In this document: positions 17,210 through 25,821 of the stretch, in pieces
How the letters are laid out: every line of letters starts with the position of its first letter
Position numbering within the stretch: position 1 is the first letter of the stretch
Assembly: GCA_938005545.1 (NCBI GenBank)
Contig: CALKXV010000005.1
Span: 1-64,000, forward strand
Length of the DNA: 64,000 bases
Reading direction: 5' to 3'
Origin: an uncultured Paracoccaceae bacterium
GTDB lineage: Bacteria; Pseudomonadota; Alphaproteobacteria; Rhodobacterales; Rhodobacteraceae
Notes under the pieces: generated by a model
Databases searched by the model: none
Told to the model about the DNA's origin: nothing
What the model saw: only the letters and a program-made list of their open reading frames with translations
Translations under genes and position numbers: made by a program

Positions 17210-18064
17210 ATGACGAGTAAAGATCTTTATATGGATTTCTTCGGGTTCTCGGAGCGGCCTTTTACGTTGCTGCCCGATCCCGACTTTATCTTCTGGTCCC
17301 GAGCGCACCGCCGTGCGTACTCGGTCCTAGAGTATGGCGTGATTACACGGTCACCAATTACCTTGGTGACAGGTGAGGTCGGCGTCGGAAAAACAACCCT
17401 TGTCCAGAAACTTCTCCAGACGCTGGATGAAGATGTGACGCTTGGCTTGATCTCGAACGCGCAGGGCGGTCGCGGCGAGTTGTTGCAATGGGCGTTGAAT
17501 TCGCTAGGCGTCGAGACGGACCTGACGGCTGCCTATGTCACGCTGTTTCAGCAGTTGCAGGATTTTGTCATCGAAGAATACGCCGCCGGACGCCGCGTGA
17601 TTCTTTTGATCGACGAAGCGCAGAACCTGTCCATCGAAGGGCTGGAAGAACTGCGGATGTTGACCAATATCAATTCAAACAAGGATGAGTTGATGCAACT
17701 TATTCTTGTCGGGCAGCCGGAGCTGCGCCAAATGGTTATGCGACCCGAACTGCGCCAGTTCGCGCAACGGGTTACGGCAACATACCACGTTGGGCCGCTC
17801 GATCGTGCGGCAGTGGCAGGATATATGCAGCACCGTTTGACGCATGTTGGCGGGACGGGCTCAGAATTCACAGACGAAGCGATTGATCTTGTGAGCGAGC
17901 ATTCGCACGGAATTCCGCGTCTTGTGAACAGATTGTGCGATTTTGCTATGGTATACGCAGCGACAGAGGAGCGTCGTGTGGTTGACGCGGCTATCATCGA
18001 AGAAGTGTTGGAAGATGGCATCTTCTTGCCCTCCGTCCATTCTACGGGAGAAGCCGCCGAATGA
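17210..18064 (+). CDS. ExeA-like AAA ATPase of the exopolysaccharide locus
   Basis: A 284-residue P-loop ATPase of the ExeA/GspA type found in secretion and exosortase-linked polysaccharide loci. The N-terminus FFGFSERPFTLLPDPDFIFWS is the standard opening of this group. Walker A is GEVGVGKT at 55-62 and Walker B is LLIDEAQ at 132-138, followed by the sensor-like LVGQPELRQ. It has no membrane helix or peptidoglycan-binding tail. I start it at ATG 17210 (MTSKDLY); ATG 17231 is an alternative. Its stop overlaps the Wzc-like gene (ATGA), so the two are translationally coupled. Confidence 0.88.
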   Translation: MTSKDLYMDFFGFSERPFTLLPDPDFIFWSRAHRRAYSVLEYGVITRSPITLVTGEVGVGKTTLVQKLLQTLDEDVTLGLISNAQGGRGELLQWALNSLGVETDLTAAYVTLFQQLQDFVIEEYAAGRRVILLIDEAQNLSIEGLEELRMLTNINSNKDELMQLILVGQPELRQMVMRPELRQFAQRVTATYHVGPLDRAAVAGYMQHRLTHVGGTGSEFTDEAIDLVSEHSHGIPRLVNRLCDFAMVYAATEERRVVDAAIIEEVLEDGIFLPSVHSTGEAAE

Positions 18065-19584
18065 ACTTTGATCTGAATTTCTATTATCAACTGATCTTAC
18101 GGCGAATGCCGGTGATGGTCGTGATTTTTGCACTTTGCGCCGGCATTGGTGTTGCGTTGGCGGTGACCATGCCGCCTCGCTTTGAGGCGAGCGCCAAGTT
18201 GTTGGTTGAAAGCGCACAAATTCCGGGCGATTCATCGCAACAAAGTGACGCCCCAAGACAGCTTGAGATCATTCGCCAACGTCTCATGACACGCGCAAAT
18301 TTGGTTGATATCGCCAACAAATACAATGTGTTCGCCGGTGAAGGGCAAATGACACCCGACCAGGTTGTCAGCAATATGCGGAGCCAAACCAGAATCGTTC
18401 TAACGGGCGGGCGCAATCAAGCGACGTCGATGGGGATTTCGTTCAATGCAAGCAGATCCCGTGTTTCGGCGGACGTTGTAAATGAATTTGTAACACTGGT
18501 TCTGGCAGAGGACTCGGGCATTCGAAAAAGCAAGTCTCGCCAAACTTTGGAATTTTATGTTCAGCAAGTTCAGCGATTGAATGACGAACTATCGAAACAA
18601 AGCGCGCAGATCGTGGCATTCAAAGAAGCCAACAAAAGTTCATTGCCCGAAGGGTTGGACTATCGTTTGGATCGCCAGTCGACCTTGCAAGAGCGTCTGA
18701 ATTTGGCGGCACGGGACCGCGCATCGATCATTGATCAGCGCGACCGGTTAGAAACATTTAAAGCGCCGATTGGAAGCCCGGAAGTTGTATTGACGCCAGA
18801 CCAGCAGCAACTTCGGACGCTGGAGGCAGAATTGAATGCAGCTTTGGCGGTTTATTCGACGGGCAATCCAAAGGTGCGGTTGCTACAGGCGCGCATTCAG
18901 CAACTTCGCGAAAAAATGGAGGCTCAGCCGGTTCGAGACGTCGGTGATTCAACCGCGCCGTTGACGGCCGCCGCAACAGTGTTTGATTTGCAATTGGCCG
19001 AACTGGATTCGCGTCTTGGCTTTATCGACGAAGAAATACGTCGAACGACAATTGAGTTGGAAGTTCTGCGTGATTCCATCGAAGCAACACCGACGGTCGC
19101 TATTCGGCTGGACGAACTGGAGCGCGAATACGAGAACACCCAACTTCTTTACAATCAGGCTGTCTCGGAAAGAGCCACCGCACAGACCGAGGACCAGATT
19201 GAAGAGAATGCGAAAGGCGAGCGGGTTACCGTCATCGAACAGGCTGTTGCGCCAAGTGCGCCCAACTCGCCCAACCGCAAACTTATCGCGGGCGGGGGGG
19301 TCTTTGTCGGTTCGGCGTTAGCGGCGTTTTTCTTCCTGCTCACTGAAATCTTGAACCGCACGATTAGGCGGCCAATCGATCTTTCGCGGTTACTTGGTGT
19401 TCAGCCTTTGGCGACTATCCCATTTCTTGAGGATGCGCATGTACTGCGCCGACGTCGCGCGATGAAAACGATCCTTGTGGTCGGAGCGCTTATAGCGATT
19501 CCAGTAGGATTGTGGGCCATACACACATTCTATTTGCCACTTGAATTGGTGATAGAGATGATTTTGGAACGTGTAGGGCTTTGA
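18061..19584 (+). CDS. Wzc/GumC-like polysaccharide chain-length determinant
   Basis: A 507-residue inner-membrane protein that controls chain length and links synthesis to export. A first membrane helix (about 16-37, MPVMVVIFALCAGIGVALAV) is followed by the Wzz domain, a long periplasmic coiled-coil region (about 150-370) and a second helix (GGGVFVGSALAAFFFLLTEIL). An unusual third hydrophobic stretch comes at the C-terminus (ILVVGALIAIPVGLWAIHTF). It lacks the kinase domain, which is encoded separately by the next gene 13 bases on, an arrangement typical of Gram-positive and exosortase-type systems. Confidence 0.9.
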   Translation: MNFDLNFYYQLILRRMPVMVVIFALCAGIGVALAVTMPPRFEASAKLLVESAQIPGDSSQQSDAPRQLEIIRQRLMTRANLVDIANKYNVFAGEGQMTPDQVVSNMRSQTRIVLTGGRNQATSMGISFNASRSRVSADVVNEFVTLVLAEDSGIRKSKSRQTLEFYVQQVQRLNDELSKQSAQIVAFKEANKSSLPEGLDYRLDRQSTLQERLNLAARDRASIIDQRDRLETFKAPIGSPEVVLTPDQQQLRTLEAELNAALAVYSTGNPKVRLLQARIQQLREKMEAQPVRDVGDSTAPLTAAATVFDLQLAELDSRLGFIDEEIRRTTIELEVLRDSIEATPTVAIRLDELEREYENTQLLYNQAVSERATAQTEDQIEENAKGERVTVIEQAVAPSAPNSPNRKLIAGGGVFVGSALAAFFFLLTEILNRTIRRPIDLSRLLGVQPLATIPFLEDAHVLRRRRAMKTILVVGALIAIPVGLWAIHTFYLPLELVIEMILERVGL

Positions 19585-19597
19585 TCGGGACGTAACG

Positions 19598-20431
19598 ATG
19601 GAAAAATTGCAAGCAGCGCTCGCTCGGGCACGTGAAAAACGCGACAACGATGGTCACCCGATTCGGAAGGCAACTTCGCGGGTTCCTTCGCGAAACATTC
19701 GAAACAGTGTTCAGGCTGATATCAATACCGATCTGTGGGACAATATTCCCATGTTTGAACCGCAGGAAAAGAAGATGCACCAATCGCGCATCTACGCGGG
19801 TGAAGTCAGCCCCGAAGCCAAGCACTTCGACATATTGCGGACCAAGCTATTGCTTGAGATGCGTCGGAACGATTGGACACGGATTGCTATTACCTCGGCG
19901 ACGCCGGGCTGCGGCAAGACGACGACGGCCTGTAATCTGATTACGGGATTCGGGCGGCAGCCTGAGGAATACGGTATGTTGTTCGACATGGATTTCAGAC
20001 GCCCTGCTGTTTCCAAAGCTTTTGGCGCGGCACCTGCGGCGAGTTTAGAAGACGTATTCTTAGGCGAGGTTGGATTTGCGAACCAAGCTTTACGGATGCA
20101 CCCAAACACGTCGGTGTCGATGACAACGCGCGCGGTGGCTGATCCGGCGCGTGTCATTCTCCATTCGCAAACGGCAGAAACCTTGGACCAGGTACAAAAT
20201 GACTATCGACCGGATTTGATGTTGTTCGACATGCCTCCGGTTCTTGTCAGTGACGAAACGCGCGGCTTTTTAAAGCTTGTCGACGCGGTTCTTATCGTTG
20301 CTGGCGCTGAAAGCAGTACGGTATCTCAGGTCGATGAAGTGGAACGCGAAGTCGCTCAGTACAGCGATGTTGCAGGTATCATTTTGAACAAATGCCGGTT
20401 CATGGAAGACGACTATGGATACGCGTATTAA
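19598..20431 (+). CDS. CpsD/CapB-like tyrosine-protein kinase (BY-kinase)
   Basis: A 277-residue cytoplasmic P-loop kinase that partners the Wzc-like membrane protein encoded just upstream. Walker A is GCGKTT at 104-109 (in TSATPGCGKTTTACNL), Walker A' is in MLFDMDFRRPA, and Walker B is in LMLFDMPPVL. The C-terminus YGYAY holds only two tyrosines, a much reduced version of the usual Tyr cluster, so autophosphorylation may be weak or the protein may mainly act as an activator. It ends the operon and is followed by a strong terminator. Confidence 0.88.
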   Translation: MEKLQAALARAREKRDNDGHPIRKATSRVPSRNIRNSVQADINTDLWDNIPMFEPQEKKMHQSRIYAGEVSPEAKHFDILRTKLLLEMRRNDWTRIAITSATPGCGKTTTACNLITGFGRQPEEYGMLFDMDFRRPAVSKAFGAAPAASLEDVFLGEVGFANQALRMHPNTSVSMTTRAVADPARVILHSQTAETLDQVQNDYRPDLMLFDMPPVLVSDETRGFLKLVDAVLIVAGAESSTVSQVDEVEREVAQYSDVAGIILNKCRFMEDDYGYAY

Positions 20432-20449
20432 CGCATTGATCTAAAAAAG

Positions 20450-20486
20450 AAAAGCGAGCCTCCACGATTGGCGGGGCTCGCTTTTT
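20450..20486. terminator. Bidirectional terminator between the kinase gene and ugd
   Basis: AAAGCGAGCC (20451-20460) pairs with GGCTCGCTTT (20475-20484). The stem is flanked by an A run before it and a T run after it, so it can stop transcription from both the kinase gene and the convergent ugd gene. Confidence 0.85.
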
Positions 20487-20501
20487 TGCTTTGGAGTGGC
20501 G

Positions 20502-21824
20502 TTATTCGTCAGGGAATGGGCGTCGGCCAACCGAGGTATACGCTTCAAATCCGGCGGCTTTGGCGTCGTCTGCATTATATACGTTTCGCAAATCCGCCAT
20601 GCGAGGTGTACACATGCTTTTTGCGATCCGACCCAGATCAAGCGCGCGGAATTCGTTCCACTGGGTCAGTATGACGACCAAATCGGCATCTTTCGCTGCG
20701 TCGTATACATCCGAATTCCATTTCACATGTGGCAGCAGCCCCTCTGCCTCGCGGTGGCCTTGAGGATCAACTGCATGAACTTCGGCGCCGCCGCCCACCA
20801 ATGCGGGAACAATCGTCAGCGACGGCGCATCGCGCATGTCGTCCGTGTTCGGTTTAAAGGTGACACCGAACACCGCAACTTTTTTGCCATTGAAACTGCC
20901 GTCGCACATGTCGCGAAGCTTTTCGATCATCCGCCGTTTGACTGTGTCGTTCACCTGAATAACCGCTTCGGTGATCATCATAGGTGACGCATGTTCCTGA
21001 CCGATCCGCGCGAGTGCGGTGGTGTCTTTTGGAAAGCACGACCCGCCGAACCCCGGCCCGGCGTGCAGGAATTTGTTACCGATCCGGCCATCCAATCCCA
21101 TGCCCCGGGCGACTTCGCGAACGTCGCCGCCGGTCTTTTCGCAAAGGGCCGCAATTTCATTGATGAACGTGACTTTCGTCGCCAAGAAGGCATTGGCCGC
21201 ATATTTTATCATTTCCGCGGATTCCAAATCGGTTGTGACAATCGGAAACTCGCGCAAGAACAGGGGCCGATAGATGTCAGCCATCACTTGTGCCGCCCGG
21301 TCGTTTTCAACACCAACAACAACGCGATCCGGTTTCATAAAGTCGTCGATCGCGGCGCCTTCGCGCAGGAATTCGGGGTTCGATGCGATGTCAAATTTTA
21401 AGTCGGGATTTGCGGCGCGGATGGCTTCGGCCACTTTGCGGTTCGTCCCCACGGGCACCGTCGATTTTGTGGCAACGACAACGTAATCCTTGGCGGTTTT
21501 CGCGATCTCTTCTGCGGCAGCCATAACGTAAACTAGGTCGGCATGGCCATCGCCGCGTCGAGTTGGTGTGCCGACGGCGATGAAGACAGCTTCGGCACCT
21601 TCCATGGCTTCCGCCAAATCTAGTGTGAAAGACAAGCGACCTGCTTCAACGTTCTTGGTCAGCAGTGCCTCAAGGCCTGGCTCGTAAATCGGGACTTCCC
21701 CGTTTTCCAATCGTTCGATTTTTGAGGCATCTTTGTCGACACAGATGACGTCGTGCCCAAAGTCCGAGAAACAAACACCCGAGACGAGGCCAACGTAGCC
21801 GGTTCCAATCATTGCGATACGCAT
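20502..21824 (-). CDS. ugd: UDP-glucose 6-dehydrogenase
   Basis: A 440-residue enzyme that oxidises UDP-glucose twice to UDP-glucuronate, using NAD. The Rossmann motif is MIGTGYVGLVSG (5-16), the catalytic cysteine is Cys263 in PGFGGSCFPKDT, and the central FLATKVTFINEIA helix and the NPEFLREGAAI loop are standard. Its start is 42 bases after the end of rmlA on the same strand, so it is the last gene of the nucleotide-sugar operon. It supplies an acidic sugar precursor for the neighbouring exopolysaccharide module. Confidence 0.96.
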   Translation of the reverse strand: MRIAMIGTGYVGLVSGVCFSDFGHDVICVDKDASKIERLENGEVPIYEPGLEALLTKNVEAGRLSFTLDLAEAMEGAEAVFIAVGTPTRRGDGHADLVYVMAAAEEIAKTAKDYVVVATKSTVPVGTNRKVAEAIRAANPDLKFDIASNPEFLREGAAIDDFMKPDRVVVGVENDRAAQVMADIYRPLFLREFPIVTTDLESAEMIKYAANAFLATKVTFINEIAALCEKTGGDVREVARGMGLDGRIGNKFLHAGPGFGGSCFPKDTTALARIGQEHASPMMITEAVIQVNDTVKRRMIEKLRDMCDGSFNGKKVAVFGVTFKPNTDDMRDAPSLTIVPALVGGGAEVHAVDPQGHREAEGLLPHVKWNSDVYDAAKDADLVVILTQWNEFRALDLGRIAKSMCTPRMADLRNVYNADDAKAAGFEAYTSVGRRPFPDE

Positions 21825-21866
21825 AGTAATAACCTTTAAATATCGATGTGTTGCGTGCTTAGTTTG

Positions 21867-22745
21867 TCAAGTTGCTTCCGACGCGATCTGGTTCAGGTAG
21901 GCACCATATGCGTTTTTGCCCAAAGGTTCAGCAGCCCGTTGAAGTTCTTCTTTTGAGATCCATCCCTGATCGAATGCGATTTCTTCGGGCGAGCCAGATT
22001 GCAAACCTTGCCGGGACGTGAGCGTTCGAACGAAGTTTCCGGCGTCCAAAAGCGAGGCGTGGGTTCCCGTATCGAGCCACGCATATCCACGGCCCATACG
22101 TTCGACCGTTAGTGCGCCATCGTTCAGATACAATTCCAGAAGATCGGTTATTTCAAGTTCGCCACGATCCGAGGCTTTCACTTCTGCGGCTCGCGCGGGC
22201 GCGGTACCGTCTAAAAAGTACAGCCCTGTGACCGCGTAGTTTGAGGGCGGGTTTTCGGGCTTTTCGATGATTTGGCTGACTTTGTCGCCCTCGTAGGCCA
22301 AGACGCCGTAACGTTCCGGGTCCGAGACGCGATAGCCGAATACGGTGCCGCCGCTGGGTTGTGCGTCGGCGCGGGCAAGAATGTCGGGGAGGCCGTGGCC
22401 AAAGAAAATGTTGTCGCCAAGAACCATGGCAGAGGGTGCGCCATCGAGGAAATCGGACGCCAGCAAATATGCCTGTGCCAGACCGTCCGGGGAGGGCTGC
22501 ACGATCCAAGTCAGGTTTAGCCCCCATTGCGATCCGTCGCCCATAAGGCGTTGGAACTGGATCTGATCGTCGGGCGTCGTGATCACCGCGATCTCGCGAA
22601 TACCCGCCAGCATCAGAACCGACAGGGGGTAATAGATCATCGGCTTGTCATAGATCGGCAAGAGCTGCTTGGATACACCGATTGTGATCGGATACAGTCG
22701 CGTTCCCGAGCCGCCTGCAAGGATGATGCCTTTGCGATTTGTCAT
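21867..22745 (-). CDS. rmlA: Glucose-1-phosphate thymidylyltransferase RmlA
   Basis: A 292-residue nucleotidyltransferase making dTDP-glucose from glucose 1-phosphate and dTTP, the first step to dTDP-L-rhamnose. The nucleotide loop is GIILAGGSGTRLYP, followed by SKQLLPIYDKPMIYYPLS and the metal-binding VLGDNIFFGHGL. I start it at ATG 22745 (MTNRKGII), because its ATGA overlaps the stop of the small gene upstream. A longer frame to 22784 adds unlike residues. It is the last of the rml genes but the first enzyme of the pathway. Confidence 0.96.
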   Translation of the reverse strand: MTNRKGIILAGGSGTRLYPITIGVSKQLLPIYDKPMIYYPLSVLMLAGIREIAVITTPDDQIQFQRLMGDGSQWGLNLTWIVQPSPDGLAQAYLLASDFLDGAPSAMVLGDNIFFGHGLPDILARADAQPSGGTVFGYRVSDPERYGVLAYEGDKVSQIIEKPENPPSNYAVTGLYFLDGTAPARAAEVKASDRGELEITDLLELYLNDGALTVERMGRGYAWLDTGTHASLLDAGNFVRTLTSRQGLQSGSPEEIAFDQGWISKEELQRAAEPLGKNAYGAYLNQIASEAT

Positions 22746-23194
22746 GCGCTGTCCGTTTCTTCCGGTGATGTGGTGCCGGAGCATTCCAGTTCTTTCAGTC
22801 GTGTTTCAAGCGCTTCTATACGGCGATTGAGTGTCGCCACAATGGCCCCATCATGATGCATGCCGACTGGCAGCGTGGCGGCTTTGCCATTTGACGCGGT
22901 TGCCGGAATATACCGGGGCTGGGTTTTCTTGTCTTCTTCATAGTCCGGAAAAGCTGTGCGCTTCCAATTTTGGATTGTATCTTTCGGCTCGGTGAGGACC
23001 GAGCCCCATAAGTATCTTTGGTGGTGGGGTGTAACATGTGAGAAGTGTTGGTCATGGCGTGACAGAAATTCGGCTTGGTTCACTTCGCATTCGTGAAATG
23101 GGTTTGGCTGGTTTGGATCAGACTGCGCCTTGTCCGGTGCGCTGATGTGTTCGGTTTTTTCGCGCGGCGTGACGAGTTTGATTGAGCGGGTCAC
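22742..23194 (-). CDS. Unknown protein encoded inside the rml operon
   Basis: I do not recognise this 150-residue protein. It overlaps rmlD by four bases at a GTGA start (GTG at 23194) and overlaps rmlA by four bases at ATGA, so both ends fit the operon exactly and it is very probably translated. The N-terminal half is polar with several His and Asn residues (NPFHECEVNQAEFLSRHDQHFS, HHQRYLWGS). It has no signal peptide or membrane helix. The C-terminus is a short probable coiled coil (LNRRIEALETRLKELE) with an acidic tail. A tryptophan/tyrosine patch (YLWGSVLTEP, QNWKRTAFPDYEED) may be a folded core. A role in sugar modification or as a partner of an Rml enzyme is only suggested by context. 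Confidence 0.75.
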   Translation of the reverse strand: MTRSIKLVTPREKTEHISAPDKAQSDPNQPNPFHECEVNQAEFLSRHDQHFSHVTPHHQRYLWGSVLTEPKDTIQNWKRTAFPDYEEDKKTQPRYIPATASNGKAATLPVGMHHDGAIVATLNRRIEALETRLKELECSGTTSPEETDSA

Positions 23195-24048
23195 GATGAT
23201 AAGTCCTGCAAGACATCTGCCAGTCCCAACCGCCAATCCGGGCGCTCGATCCCAAAGTCGGTTTTCAAGGTGCCACAATCCAAACGGGAGTTTAGCGGTC
23301 GAGCCGCTGGCGTTGGCCATTGCGTTGTTGAAATGGGCGTGATCGTAGCGGGGAGGGCGGCTTGTTTCATGATCTCGCAGGCGAAATCGGCCCAGCTGAC
23401 ATCAGGTGCCCCTGAAAAATGATATGTTCCGCCCTTATGACCATCGCGCATTTGGCGAGCAATCACGTGGCATGCGTCGGCAATGCTGCTTGCCGGTGTT
23501 GGGCCGCCGATCTGATCGTCGACGACTTTTAATTCCGGGCGTTCCGCGCCGTATTTAAGCATCGTTTTGACGAAGTTGTTGCCATGCGCACTGAACACCC
23601 ACGACGTGCGCAGAACGACGGACGTTAGGGGGCTGCAATGGCGAATGGCCTCTTCGCCCAGCAGTTTGCTTTGACCGTAAGCCCCAATTGGACCGGTCGC
23701 ATCGCTGGCGTTCCAAGGTTTTTTGCCGCCGCCGTCGAAAACGTAATCGGTTGAGATATGAACAAGTGACGTGTTGGACGTTTCGCATGCCTCAGCCAAC
23801 CGCGCAACGGACGTGCCATTGATGGCGATGGCGAGGTCGGTTTCGTCTTCCGCTTTGTCGACGGCAGTATAAGCCACGGCGTTTATTACCGCGTCGACAT
23901 CCAAACCCTTGGCGACGTCGAAGACCTGGTCGGGGTTCGAGAAATCTGTCTGATCACGTCCGATGACTTTAAGGGTTGTTCCCTCGGGCGCGCGGCGTTG
24001 AAGCTCGGTCGCGACCTGTCCAGAGGTGCCGAAGATGGCGACTTTCAA
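23191..24048 (-). CDS. rmlD: dTDP-4-dehydrorhamnose reductase RmlD
   Basis: A 285-residue SDR enzyme that makes dTDP-L-rhamnose by reducing the 4-keto intermediate. The NADPH loop is [11 protein letters not shown] near the N-terminus, the catalytic pair is Tyr and Lys in [10 protein letters not shown], and the STDYVFDG motif is typical of RmlD. The start is TTG at 24048, which forms a TTGA overlap with the rmlB stop and gives the usual N-terminus ([10 protein letters not shown]). The longer ATG-started frame to 24096 would begin inside rmlB. The unknown gene follows through a GTGA overlap. Confidence 0.93.
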   Translation of the reverse strand: MKVAIFGTSGQVATELQRRAPEGTTLKVIGRDQTDFSNPDQVFDVAKGLDVDAVINAVAYTAVDKAEDETDLAIAINGTSVARLAEACETSNTSLVHISTDYVFDGGGKKPWNASDATGPIGAYGQSKLLGEEAIRHCSPLTSVVLRTSWVFSAHGNNFVKTMLKYGAERPELKVVDDQIGGPTPASSIADACHVIARQMRDGHKGGTYHFSGAPDVSWADFACEIMKQAALPATITPISTTQWPTPAARPLNSRLDCGTLKTDFGIERPDWRLGLADVLQDLSS

Positions 24049-25079
24049 GACCCGGTTCCCCGGCGTTCCAAGGCGACTTTCAGAAGCGGACGCCACCAGT
24101 CTTCGTTTGCAAGGTACCAGTCGACGGTTTTGGCCAACCCTTCTTCCCAGGTCACCGAAGGTCGCCAGCCCAATTCTTTGCGGATGCGGGTTGGATCAAT
24201 GGCATAGCGTTTATCGTGGCCGGGCCGGTCGGTTACAAATTTTATCAATTGGTCATGCGGAGCGCCGTTTGGCCGTCGTTCATCCAAGAGCGCGCAGATC
24301 TTGCGCACCAGATCAATGTTGGTCACTTCGTTTTCGCCACCGATATTATAACTGCGGCCCAGCTCGCCTTTTTCCAGCACAAGGATCAACGCATCCGCGT
24401 GGTCTTCGACATAGAGCCAGTCGCGCACGTTGTCGCCCGCACCATAGACAGGGATATCCCGCCCATGGATTGCGTTCAGGATGACGACGGGGATCAGCTT
24501 TTCCGGGAAGTGGTACGGCCCGTAGTTGTTGGAACAATTGGTCAGAACAACCGGCAATCCATAGGTTTCGTGCCAGGCGCGCACCAAATGGTCGCTTGCG
24601 GCTTTTGAAGCGGAATAAGGGCTGCGCGGGTCATAAGGCGTGTCTTCGGTGAAAAGCCCGGTTTCCCCCAGCGACCCGAACACCTCATCGGTTGAGATGT
24701 GGTGGAAACGGAAATGGTCCGGACGGTCTTTGGCGTCCCAATAGGCGCGGGCGGCTTCCAGCATGGTATAAGTGCCGGTGATATTGGTGTCGATGAACTC
24801 GGCCGGGCCGTCAATGGATCGATCAACATGGCTTTCGGCGGCAAGGTGCATCACGGCATCAGGCTGGTGGCGGGCAAAGACATCGTCCAAACCGGTGCGG
24901 TCGGTGATGCTGACTTGTTCGAAAGCGTAGCCGGGCGCGTTGGACACGGGCGCAACATTGGCAAGGTTGGCCGCATAGGTCAGCGCATCAAGGTTGATGA
25001 TCTCGTGGCCTGCGCGAACAGCTTGGCGCACCACGGCAGAGCCGATGAAACCCGCGCCACCCGTCACAAGGAGCTTCAT
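24045..25079 (-). CDS. rmlB: dTDP-glucose 4,6-dehydratase RmlB
   Basis: A 344-residue extended SDR that converts dTDP-glucose into dTDP-4-keto-6-deoxyglucose. It has the glycine loop [14 protein letters not shown] at the N-terminus, [15 protein letters not shown], the [12 protein letters not shown] segment carrying the catalytic Asp-Glu pair, and [15 protein letters not shown] with the active-site Tyr and Lys. The ATG at 25079 overlaps the rmlC stop (ATGA); the five-codon longer start would not. It is the second gene of the rml operon. Confidence 0.96.
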   Translation of the reverse strand: MKLLVTGGAGFIGSAVVRQAVRAGHEIINLDALTYAANLANVAPVSNAPGYAFEQVSITDRTGLDDVFARHQPDAVMHLAAESHVDRSIDGPAEFIDTNITGTYTMLEAARAYWDAKDRPDHFRFHHISTDEVFGSLGETGLFTEDTPYDPRSPYSASKAASDHLVRAWHETYGLPVVLTNCSNNYGPYHFPEKLIPVVILNAIHGRDIPVYGAGDNVRDWLYVEDHADALILVLEKGELGRSYNIGGENEVTNIDLVRKICALLDERRPNGAPHDQLIKFVTDRPGHDKRYAIDPTRIRKELGWRPSVTWEEGLAKTVDWYLANEDWWRPLLKVALERRGTGS

Positions 25080-25633
25080 GTGCTTTTCCATTCAAAAGGG
25101 CTGTCAAAGTCGGCGAGGGTTTGCGCAGCTTCGTCTTTTTCTGAAAGCATCGGTGCCGACGTCAGGCCCCAGTCAATGCCGCAACTGTCCCAACGAACGG
25201 CGCCATCGCTGGCTTTGTCGTAAGGCGCGCTCACTTTATAGATGATTTCAGTATCCGGCGCGCGTGTTACAAAGCCGTGCAGGCAGCCTTCGGGCACCAT
25301 CAGCTGGAGGCCGTTTTCAAAGCTGAGCTCGATGCCGAACCATGTGCCGTAGGTTGGCGAGCCTTTGCGCACATCGACCACGACATCAAACAGAAGACCC
25401 CGACCGCAGCGTACCAATTTGGCTTGAGCATAAGGCGGCGCCTGGAAATGCAGACCGCGCAGGGTGGCGGTTTCGGTGGAAAGCGAATGGTTGTCTTGCA
25501 CGAAATTGTAATTCAATCCGGCTTCGATCATGCGCTGTTCGTTCCAGCTCTCCGAGAAAAAGCCCCGTTCATCGCCAAAGCGCGTCGGTTCCAGAATGAG
25601 AACGTCAGGTATCTCGGTTTTTGTAACCTTCAT
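25076..25633 (-). CDS. rmlC: dTDP-4-dehydrorhamnose 3,5-epimerase RmlC
   Basis: A 185-residue cupin-like enzyme that epimerises the 4-keto sugar at carbons 3 and 5. Typical features are [33 protein letters not shown] with the catalytic histidine (RGLHFQ), and the [12 protein letters not shown] and PEGCLHGF segments. It is the first gene of the operon rmlC-rmlB-rmlD-unknown-rmlA. The 188 bases upstream, shared with the end of the sulfatase gene, should hold its promoter. Confidence 0.96.
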   Translation of the reverse strand: MKVTKTEIPDVLILEPTRFGDERGFFSESWNEQRMIEAGLNYNFVQDNHSLSTETATLRGLHFQAPPYAQAKLVRCGRGLLFDVVVDVRKGSPTYGTWFGIELSFENGLQLMVPEGCLHGFVTRAPDTEIIYKVSAPYDKASDGAVRWDSCGIDWGLTSAPMLSEKDEAAQTLADFDSPFEWKST

Positions 25634-25821
25634 GACTTCGCATTAACCCTTTAATAACAGTACCGTCCGCCCCGGTGGCGTCCCTAACATCTATTGGGTA
25701 AAGCGTCATTACCTTGCCATAAGAAGGCTTTGGCGCGTGGCTCTTGGGAAACAGTGGTTCGGTTGCGCGGATCGCGTGAACAGGTTTCGCAATTATGTAT
25801 TTAAGATCAGTATTTTGCAGG

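Noticed and set aside
22742-23320. Longer 192-residue version of the unknown rml-operon gene
   Set aside because: It would run 126 bases further into rmlD; the GTG at 23194 gives a neat GTGA overlap and is preferred.
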